Shown here one piece after another: positions 5,670 through 10,147 of a stretch of 10,147 bases of DNA. The notes beneath the pieces are model-generated. The model searched no databases, was not told the DNA's origin, and saw only the letters and a program-made list of their open reading frames with translations. Source of the stretch: Gemmatimonadota bacterium (GTDB lineage Bacteria > Gemmatimonadota > Gemmatimonadetes > Longimicrobiales > Gaopeijiaceae); contig JAPOOQ010000312.1 of NCBI GenBank assembly GCA_026713345.1, forward strand, positions 1 to 10,147. The letters run 5' to 3'. Numbering within the stretch: position 1 is the stretch's first letter; each line of letters opens with the position of its first letter. A program made the translations under genes and the position numbers.

Positions 5670-7321
5670 ACGGCCACCAGCCGCATCTGCGGGGCCGCCC
5701 AGCCGCCGCGGCGCGTCCCCTCCGCCACCGCCAGGATCGCGGCCGCCGCGGCATCGTCACGCGCCCGCGACCGGCGACCGCCTTGCGCCGACTTGGCCAG
5801 TTTCTCGTTGGCCGCGGGATCCGAGACCGTGCGGGCCTCCGCCATTGCCGCGCGCAGCAACAGCGACCGCTCCGGCCGGACGCGACCACCGAGACACGCG
5901 CGGCGGAAGGCGACCAGGTCCTGCCCGCCGTCCTTGAAGCCCTGCCCGCGGACCACCAGCTCCGCCATGGGGAACCGGACGGCCTCCAGCTCCTGCCGCA
6001 GCTCGCGCTCCCGCCAGCGGTCGCACACGACCACACGGGGACGGCCCCAGCGCCGCAGCACCTCCCGGAGCAGCTCGCCCACGTCCACCACCCGAGCACC
6101 GGCGAACACCAACTCGCCCCGGGCCGCCATCTCCCCGTACAGGCCCCGGCGCACCTGGTCCAGCCGCTCCCGTTCGGCCAGCGCCGGAAGCTCGGCAAAG
6201 GCGGCGAAGGCCCGGAGCGCGCCCGTTTCCGGCCAGTAGGCCGCGCACGCCGACATGGCCGCGCCTGACGACAGGTCGACCCCGAGTGCATACGGCCCGG
6301 TCAGCTCGGCGTCCCCCTCGATCCCGGCCCATGTCGAGGCGTCCAGCACCGTGCTCTGGTGCGTGTCCGACACCCCCGCGTTGAGGCGCAAGGCGCGGAA
6401 GCTGGCCAGCGCCGAAGGATCGCGCGCCGCCTCCGCCGCCTCCCGCGCGATGGCGGCCTCCAGGTGCGGCATGTGCTCCAGACTGGGATTCGCCGCGGCC
6501 CACGCTGCCCGGTCCAGCGGGTCGGCGTCCACCTCCCCCGCAAAGCACAGCGACCGCGGCCCCTTGAGCATCTTCTCGAACCAGTGCTCACCGGAGTCCG
6601 GGCGCGTCCCCAGCGCCACCAGCCGCCCGCCCTCGATCTTCCCGAGACCCGTCCTCAACGCCGCGAGCATGGCGTCCGACTTGCTCCGCTCCCATTGGGC
6701 CGGCTCGTCCGCCAGCACCAGGACCGGCGCGAGCCCGTGCGCGCGCTTCGGGTCGCTCCCGATACACGACACCCGCGCGCCCGTCTCCCGGCACTCGATC
6801 GACTGGGCATTCTGACTCTGGAGCACGCGCCACCGCTCCCGATCCTTCCGGGTCGGACCCCCGCTCCCGAACATGAAGGCCAGCAGGTGCTCGTACGCGA
6901 TCCCCGCCTGGCGGAACGAACTGGCGGCGATCACCGTCTCCGCCCGCGGTTCGTGCAGCGGCCCGTCCAGTGCCGAACAGGCCACCGCGGACACCAGCGT
7001 CGTTTTGCCGTTCCCCCGGGCAACCGACAGCGCCACGTCCCCCGGTTCGTCGAACAGGTTCAGGAACGCCCGTTGCCACTCGATCAGCCGAAGCGGAGCC
7101 CCGGCCCGCGGCCCCTGGGTCACCGTCAGCCCGGCCAGGTACCCCGCCAACCGGCCAGAAAGCCGAGTGTGGGAAATGGTGGCTCCCCCTTCGCTTTCAC
7201 CCCCACGCGGCGGGGGTGGGGCAGGGGTCCCCGCGGCCCGCTCCGCCTTACGTCGGGCCCGGAGGCGGCGCATGGCGCTACGCTGGGCCGCCCTCCTCCT
7301 CTCCGGGTCCTTGTACGGCAT
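5666..7321 (-). CDS. Terminase large subunit (packaging ATPase and nuclease)
   Basis: TerL drives DNA into the prohead and cuts the concatemer. In the 551-residue product the ATPase half shows Walker A VARGNGKTTL (about residues 101-107) and Walker B VLVLADEPAQW (Asp205-Glu206), followed by VALGTRPDSGEHWFEKM as coupling region. The nuclease half shows the three acidic sites of the RNase H-like fold: Asp349 in ALGVDLSSG, Asp434 in VVVCDRWRE, and Asp522/Asp523 in RARDDAAAAA. The start chosen is ATG 7321, giving MPYKDPERRRAAQRS, though its ribosome binding site is weak; it overlaps the upstream gene by 44 nt. A basic head (1-30) and a Pro/Gly linker (32-50, APPPPRGGESEGG) precede the core domain. 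Confidence 0.93.
   Translation of the reverse strand: MPYKDPERRRAAQRSAMRRLRARRKAERAAGTPAPPPPRGGESEGGATISHTRLSGRLAGYLAGLTVTQGPRAGAPLRLIEWQRAFLNLFDEPGDVALSVARGNGKTTLVSAVACSALDGPLHEPRAETVIAASSFRQAGIAYEHLLAFMFGSGGPTRKDRERWRVLQSQNAQSIECRETGARVSCIGSDPKRAHGLAPVLVLADEPAQWERSKSDAMLAALRTGLGKIEGGRLVALGTRPDSGEHWFEKMLKGPRSLCFAGEVDADPLDRAAWAAANPSLEHMPHLEAAIAREAAEAARDPSALASFRALRLNAGVSDTHQSTVLDASTWAGIEGDAELTGPYALGVDLSSGAAMSACAAYWPETGALRAFAAFAELPALAERERLDQVRRGLYGEMAARGELVFAGARVVDVGELLREVLRRWGRPRVVVCDRWRERELRQELEAVRFPMAELVVRGQGFKDGGQDLVAFRRACLGGRVRPERSLLLRAAMAEARTVSDPAANEKLAKSAQGGRRSRARDDAAAAAILAVAEGTRRGGWAAPQMRLVAV
7198..7218. repeat. Stem-loop inside the linker-coding part of the terminase gene
   Basis: CACCCCC (7198-7204) and GGGGGTG (7212-7218) form a perfect 7-bp stem with a 7-nt loop. 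It encodes the Pro-rich/Gly-rich linker between the basic N-terminal head and the ATPase domain. Such PPPP-RGGE peptides often arise where a dispersed palindromic repeat has entered a gene in frame. No second copy lies in this window. Confidence 0.5.
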
Positions 7322-7613
7322 CACGCGGCATCCCGGCCAGCGCGTCGAACGCATCTATGTACGGACGCGCCGAGCTGGGCCATTGGACCGTCGGTACATC
7401 TTTCCCTAGGCGCACAGCGGCAGGGCGGGGCTGGTTCTCCGGCAGGTGCTTCACGACGGCGTTGAAGGCGTCGTCCAACAGCGCCTCCTTCTTGCGCCAC
7501 GTGAAGTCCGTGACCTCCAGGCTGTTCCCGGTCATTCTCGCCCAGACAGCCTTGGCGACGATCCGCGCGATATACTGCGCTTCGGACGGTTCCAACATGC
7601 GACTCTCCCTCAT
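7278..7613 (-). CDS. Unknown 111-aa protein in the small-terminase position
   Basis: First gene of the head operon, immediately upstream of TerL and overlapping it by 44 nt. The product has a helical N-terminal half (EPSEAQYIARIVAKAVWARM, WRKKEALLDDAFNAVVKHL) and a Pro/Gly-rich acidic tail (DAVQGPGEEEGGPA). Position suggests a small terminase subunit or packaging specificity factor, but I see no clear DNA-binding helix-turn-helix and no family match. Two starts are equally good: ATG 7613 (GGAG 6 nt upstream) and ATG 7598 (GGGAG 6 nt upstream; 106 residues). The frame stays open further upstream to 7811, but that part is Arg-rich and looks non-coding. Confidence 0.65.
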   Translation of the reverse strand: MRESRMLEPSEAQYIARIVAKAVWARMTGNSLEVTDFTWRKKEALLDDAFNAVVKHLPENQPRPAAVRLGKDVPTVQWPSSARPYIDAFDALAGMPRDAVQGPGEEEGGPA

Positions 7614-7699
7614 CTCTCTCTCCAGTTTCCAGTTGTACGGGGCAGCCTGCCCGGGTGCCGAGCGTGTAGCGCATTGGGGGCCTCCCCGGATAGCAAGGC

Positions 7700-7736
7700 G
7701 GCCGGTGCCCGGGAGCAGCCCCCCCGAACACCGGCC
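7700..7736. repeat. 8-bp inverted repeat, candidate cos or origin structure
   Basis: GGCCGGTG (7700-7707) and CACCGGCC (7729-7736) are perfect complements separated by 21 very GC-rich nt. No T-tract follows on either side, so it is not an obvious terminator. A paired GC-rich element near the start of the packaging genes and an HNH nuclease would suit a cos region, but this is only suggestive. Confidence 0.4.
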
Positions 7737-7814
7737 AGGACGCATCGACCGGACTCCACGAACCGGCCTCACGACGCTCCGAGTGTCGCGGGCGCGAGGG
7801 GCGCGGCGCAAGGG

Positions 7815-7831
7815 CTTGTACGGTCTACAAG
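7815..7831. promoter_or_regulatory. 17-bp palindrome CTTGTA-N5-TACAAG, likely operator
   Basis: Two perfect 6-bp half-sites flank CGGTC. The element is AT-richer than its surroundings and has the size expected for a dimeric helix-turn-helix protein. It lies about 28 nt upstream of the only -10-like sequence before the replicase gene. The replicase itself carries a C-terminal helix-turn-helix and could bind here; a helper-phage protein is another possibility. Confidence 0.5.
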
Positions 7832-7871
7832 GGGGGTGAGGAGCGGCGGGGTTGGCACTAGGATACAGAAA

Positions 7872-7902
7872 GCTCCCCGGCCTTGGTCAGAGACCGGGGA
7901 GC
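7872..7902 (+). promoter_or_regulatory. Strong stem-loop in the leader of the replicase gene
   Basis: GCTCCCCGG (7872-7880) pairs perfectly with CCGGGGAGC (7894-7902) across a 13-nt loop, ending 33 nt before the replicase ATG. Inside it GGTC-AGA-GACC can form an alternative inner stem. There is no U-run after it, so simple termination is unlikely. Such a leader hairpin could limit replicase expression or be an antisense RNA target, as in ColE2-type replicons. Confidence 0.5.
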
Positions 7903-7935
7903 GCAACGGTCACCGCATTTCCCTTGGAGGAGGAC

Positions 7936-8967
7936 ATGACCGCCGACCTGAAAGCTAATCGGCCCCGACGGGGGGGCAACCCCCTCGGGAAACCTTGCAT
8001 AAAATGCAATGTTTTCGCGGATGCCCGGGGCCGGATCCCGGAGGAGCTTGCCCTTCACGGACTTGCCGACGCGCATCACGACCCGCTTGTCGGGGAGCGC
8101 CGCGACGGCCGTTTCAGGGCCCTGCGCGTCCATCCGTCCCATGCCTGGTGGTGGCCGTATGTGGAACTGCGCACGGCCACCTCGCACACGGCCGTCGTGG
8201 TCGACGTGGACCGTCCCGGCGCCCTCACCGAGGCCGTGGGGGCCGGACTGGTCCCCCGCCCGTCCGCGGCTGTCGTGAGGCATGGCAACGGCCACGCCCA
8301 TGCCGCCTGGTTCTTGCGCAATCCGGTCCATCGGTACCCCCACGCGAGGCCGGGGCCGTTGCTCAAGCTGGCCCGAGTGGCCGACTATGTCGTGCAGGCG
8401 ACGGGAGCGGATCCCGGGTACACGGGCGTGACCACCCACAATCCGGCCATCGCCCAACTCGGGTTCGAGCGGTGGTTCGGGGCCGCCCGAGACGGCTGGA
8501 GCCTAGCGGAGCTGGGGGCCTACGTCCCGCGCGGCTGGCGCCGGCCCGCGAGACGGTTGACGGGGATCGGGCGGAACTGCGACACCTTCATGGCCGCGCT
8601 CCGGTGGGCGGGGAGGTCGTGCAACCGGGGGCGGTCCGTGTGGGAGGCCGCGCTGGCCTTCAACGGGCTCAACGAGCCGCCGCTGGCGGAGGCGGAGCTG
8701 CGGGGCATCGTGCGGAGCGTGGAACGGTACAGGTCGGAATGGGAAGCCCGCGGCTGGCACCGTCCCGCCTGGCTGGCCCGACAGGCCGCAAGGGGCCGCC
8801 TGAGCGGCGAACGACGGGCGGCCCGGGCCGACAGGCGTCGGGAGCGCGTTGCGGCGCTGGCGGCCGCCGGGTGGCCCCGCGACGCGATCATGGCGGAGGT
8901 GGGGATCAGCCGCCCCACCTTCTACCGCTACCTCGTAGGTGGAGTCTCACGAACCAACACAGGATAG
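7936..8967 (+). CDS. Plasmid-type replicase/primase with C-terminal helix-turn-helix
   Basis: The 343-residue product resembles the replicase family of ColE2-type plasmids and satellite elements, which prime replication at their own origin. Visible parts: a primase-like core with TAVVVDVDRPGAL (Asp90, Asp92) and GNGHAHAAWFLRNPV; GADPGYTGVTTHNPA; TGIGRNCDTFMAALRWAGR near 209-227; a PriCT-like segment LAFNGLNEPPLAEAELRGIV plus RSVERY (240-265); and a C-terminal helix-turn-helix, RVAALAAAGWPRDAIMAEVG with ISRPTFYRYL (304-333), probably for origin or operator binding. The start is ATG 7936, chosen for GGAGG 5 nt upstream; earlier in-frame starts lack one. It is the only large plus-strand gene in the element and converges on the integrase with an 11-nt gap. 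Confidence 0.82.
   Translation: MTADLKANRPRRGGNPLGKPCIKCNVFADARGRIPEELALHGLADAHHDPLVGERRDGRFRALRVHPSHAWWWPYVELRTATSHTAVVVDVDRPGALTEAVGAGLVPRPSAAVVRHGNGHAHAAWFLRNPVHRYPHARPGPLLKLARVADYVVQATGADPGYTGVTTHNPAIAQLGFERWFGAARDGWSLAELGAYVPRGWRRPARRLTGIGRNCDTFMAALRWAGRSCNRGRSVWEAALAFNGLNEPPLAEAELRGIVRSVERYRSEWEARGWHRPAWLARQAARGRLSGERRAARADRRRERVAALAAAGWPRDAIMAEVGISRPTFYRYLVGGVSRTNTG
7964..8009. repeat. Hairpin followed by AT-rich palindrome at the 5' end of the replicase gene
   Basis: CCCGA (7964-7968) and GGGGG (7972-7976) pair with CCCCC (7980-7984) and TCGGG (7985-7989) around a CAA loop. Five bases later TTGCAT-AAA-ATGCAA (7995-8009) is a perfect palindrome, AT-rich in otherwise GC-rich coding DNA. 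The pair lies 28-74 nt inside the gene. It could be an origin, a protein site or a translational control structure. Confidence 0.45.
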
Positions 8968-8978
8968 GGGGTTGTCCG

Positions 8979-9899
8979 TCAGTCCTCCGGCAGAGCCGCG
9001 ACGGCGCTCCGGTCGGCGCGGAGCTTGCGGGCGTAGCGGGCGGGCATCTCGGGAGACTGCCAGCGCCCCGCCACCATGACGGCGGGGAGCGCCGCGCCGT
9101 TGGCCGCGAGGTCCTGGGCCATGCCCACGCGCGGCGAGTGCCCGGAGTACCCCTTTTCCCCGAGCCCGGCGGCGGCGCAAGCGCGCTTGATCCGCTTCGT
9201 GACGGAGGCGGGCGTGGTGTAGCCGAACACACGGGCGCGGGGGTCCGGATCCTCCGGCATGATCAGGCGGACGGCGTCCGCCGCGCCCTTCCGGATGTGC
9301 TGGACGGCGGGCTCGGCGGACGTCTTCGACTCGCGCACCACGACCCATGCGGTCCCGTCCGGCCGGAAGGCCACGTCGGACCACCGAAGCGCCACGGCCT
9401 CCCCTCGCCGGAGCATTGCGTCTCTCATCACGGCGATTAGGGCGACCTCAAGCGCGGCCCGCCTCCTGGCCCGCTCCTCCGACTCGAGCCCGCTTCCCTG
9501 TTTCCGGGGCTTGTGAGCGGTCTCCCTTATCCGTCGGAACCGCTCAGCGGTGATCCCCCGGGCCTGCCTCGGCTGGGGCCTGCCGTCCTCGCGCGCGCGG
9601 CCACGTAGGCCGGCCAGCACGTTCTTCACGATCACGTGTTCGGTCGGGCTCGGCTGGATCCCCATGTCGTGATGGTAGCGGATCGCGTTGCGGTCCATGG
9701 AGAGGGTCGCGAGCGAGAGGCCGGCCTCGTAGCGGCCGATCAGGTAGAGGCCGACGACGAAGGGGTCATCCGTCTCGAAGTCGCGCGCGGCGCACCACCT
9801 CCGGAATCGTCGCCACGCCCCCTCGTACGCCGATCGGGTCTTCGGGCGCTTCCGGGTGTGCATCGTCTCGGATAGTTGCGTGAGTTCGCCAATGTCCAT
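8979..9899 (-). CDS. int: Tyrosine recombinase integrase
   Basis: Catalyses integration and excision between attP and attB. The 306-residue form has an N-terminal SAM-like core-binding domain (about 15-110, KTRSAYEGAWRRFRRWC...). The catalytic domain shows the full set: Arg in MLRRGEAVALRW (164/165), Lys192 in RESKTS, His254-x2-Arg257 in GHSPRVGMAQDLA, Trp280 in AGRWQSPEMPARY, and nucleophile Tyr289. In the integrated state the best start is ATG 9899, with GGAGG 11 nt upstream. The frame stays open through attR into ccmB, and in the circular form it would join the ATG at 294, adding about 35 residues. It sits 31 bp from attR, as usual for such elements. Confidence 0.93.
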   Translation of the reverse strand: MDIGELTQLSETMHTRKRPKTRSAYEGAWRRFRRWCAARDFETDDPFVVGLYLIGRYEAGLSLATLSMDRNAIRYHHDMGIQPSPTEHVIVKNVLAGLRGRAREDGRPQPRQARGITAERFRRIRETAHKPRKQGSGLESEERARRRAALEVALIAVMRDAMLRRGEAVALRWSDVAFRPDGTAWVVVRESKTSAEPAVQHIRKGAADAVRLIMPEDPDPRARVFGYTTPASVTKRIKRACAAAGLGEKGYSGHSPRVGMAQDLAANGAALPAVMVAGRWQSPEMPARYARKLRADRSAVAALPED

Positions 9900-9930
9900 A
9901 TTTGGGGGGGCCTCCGGCAGGGGTTCCGTC

Positions 9931-9948
9931 GCGGTTATTCCTCCGTAA
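9931..9948 (-). other. attR, right attachment site within the 3' end of ccmB
   Basis: GCGGTTATTCCTCCGTAA (plus strand) matches attL at 17 of 18 positions. It covers the last codons and stop of ccmB and keeps that frame intact (...LTEE-stop). The spacer TCCTCC is at 9939-9944. The outer side, GTAAGGTAACGG, differs from attL by a 5-bp insertion, as expected if it is host-derived. Crossover at the spacer implies an attB whose last ccmB sense codon is GAG, changed to GAA by the element. Confidence 0.85.
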
Positions 9949-10147
9949 GGTAACGGAACAAAAGGGTGCCTACCGCAACGAATGCGATCGCGAAAGCCCA
10001 CAGCAATCGCGCCGAACCCGAGATCTCGGCCCAGGGCCGGTCGAGGAAGACCCGGGACGATGCCGTGGCGCCGAAGAAGACGAGGGGCACCAGCACCGGG
10101 AAGGTGAGCGCCGGCAGGAGCGAGTCGCCCAGGTTGCTCTGCCGGGA
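9935..10147 (-). CDS. ccmB: CcmB, haem exporter subunit B (C-terminal part, cut by window edge)
   Basis: CcmB is the membrane subunit of the CcmAB transporter in System I cytochrome c maturation. The 70 visible codons show the penultimate membrane segment (LLPALTFPVLVPLVFFGATAS), a short loop (RVFLDRPWAEISGS), the last membrane segment (LLWAFAIAFVAVGTLLF) and the typical end FRYLTEE. CcmB proteins commonly have the LLP-x-L-x-x-P-x-L-x-P-x-x-FFG/A pattern and an FxxxLEE-like terminus. The stop TAA at 9935-9937 lies inside attR, so the gene remains complete at its 3' end after integration. It is upstream of ccmC in the original operon. Confidence 0.85.
   Translation of the reverse strand, partial: SRQSNLGDSLLPALTFPVLVPLVFFGATASSRVFLDRPWAEISGSARLLWAFAIAFVAVGTLLFRYLTEE

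Larger units (their letters stand above)
7614..7935. promoter_or_regulatory. Divergent control region between head operon and replicase gene
   Basis: No gene is supported in these 322 nt, which separate the leftward head operon from the rightward replicase. The region must hold both promoters. It carries three clear inverted repeats (7700-7736, 7815-7831, 7872-7902, listed separately) and the motif TTGTACGG twice (7633-7640, 7816-7823). A possible -10 element TAGGAT (7859-7864) precedes the replicase, but no good -35 is present and I do not assign a promoter. An operator, a replication origin and a cos site are all plausible residents; the sequence alone does not separate them. Confidence 0.55.
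221..9948. mobile_element. Integrated tailless, capsid-encoding element (cf-PICI-like phage satellite)
   Basis: The element lies between attL and attR, about 9.71 kb from spacer to spacer, and splits ccmB from ccmC. It encodes integrase, replicase, both likely packaging partners, capsid, protease, portal, connector and neck protein. No tail, lysis or repressor gene is visible, and all frames are intact. Capsid-forming PICIs have this content and use helper tails. Alternatives are a reduced prophage or a defective remnant; the intact, overlapping genes argue against decay. The helper is unknown. Confidence 0.75.

Noticed and set aside
7730..7768. ACCGG-containing repeats at 7730, 7748 and 7762 as iterons
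   Set aside because: They are only 5-7 bp, unevenly spaced, and expected in GC-rich sequence.
7614..7811. Upstream extension of the small-terminase-position gene to 7811
   Set aside because: The extra 66 residues are Arg/Pro/Gly-rich without strand or helix pattern, and two good ribosome binding sites mark starts at 7613 and 7598.
7853..7869. Possible sigma-54 promoter (TGGCAC at 7854) before the replicase
   Set aside because: The -24 half matches but the -12 half (TTGC) is absent at the required spacing.
8968..8978. Bidirectional terminator between replicase and integrase
   Set aside because: The 11-nt gap has no stem with a T-tract on either strand.
7995..9440. Long plus-strand frame of 481 codons over the replicase and integrase genes
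   Set aside because: Its composition is Arg/Gly-rich without domains, and it overlaps two well-supported genes.
9902..10001. Upstream extension of the integrase to a GTG at 10001 inside ccmB
   Set aside because: That stretch is host ccmB coding DNA in another frame; the start at 9899 has a ribosome binding site, and the element-borne start would be at the other end.
1..10147. tRNA, rRNA or CRISPR features
   Set aside because: No cloverleaf-like segment, ribosomal RNA motif or regularly spaced repeat was seen; the attachment site is in a protein gene rather than a tRNA.

Overview
The window shows a compact integrated element of about 9.7 kb (roughly 221-9948) sitting inside a cytochrome c maturation (ccm) operon of a GC-rich bacterium. 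Both flanks are host genes read on the minus strand. The right edge holds the last 70 codons of ccmB (haem exporter subunit B). The left edge holds the first 71 codons of ccmC (haem handling protein), recognised by its QRIFYMHVPAAW motif. The two genes should be adjacent, and joining them across the element leaves only 9 nt between the ccmB stop and the ccmC ATG. System I cytochrome c maturation and high GC fit many phyla, so I do not name the host.

The element is bounded by an 18-bp direct repeat with one mismatch (221-238 and 9931-9948). The repeat lies over the last codons and stop of ccmB. A tyrosine integrase gene lies directly inside the right repeat. Next comes a convergent plus-strand gene for a plasmid-type replicase/primase with a C-terminal helix-turn-helix. 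A 322-nt divergent control region rich in inverted repeats follows. A tightly packed minus-strand operon then runs leftward to the other end: unknown protein in the small-terminase position, large terminase, HNH endonuclease, unknown 135-aa protein, HK97-type major capsid, two-domain prohead protease, small beta-rich protein, head-tail connector, portal, 54-aa protein, and a gp10-like neck protein. Most junctions in the second half of this operon are 4-nt or 1-nt stop/start overlaps.

The element therefore carries integration, replication, packaging and a complete head with neck proteins. I see no tail tube, tape measure, baseplate, fibre, lysis or repressor gene. No frame looks broken. This layout matches the logic of capsid-forming phage-inducible chromosomal islands (cf-PICIs), satellites that build and fill their own heads and take tails from a helper phage. 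Calling it a satellite is an inference from gene content.

Three features stand out. (1) If the two ends are rejoined at the repeat, the integrase frame continues without a stop through the crossover into a start codon with a ribosome binding site at the opposite end of the element, so attP probably lies inside the integrase gene and integration cuts off its first ~35 codons and upstream signals. (2) The prohead protease appears to contain two copies of its fold, the second without the catalytic His and Ser. (3) The head genes run terminase, capsid, protease, connector, portal, which is not the usual portal, protease, capsid order. Insertion also separates ccmC from its operon, which could link the element's state to host cytochrome c assembly.
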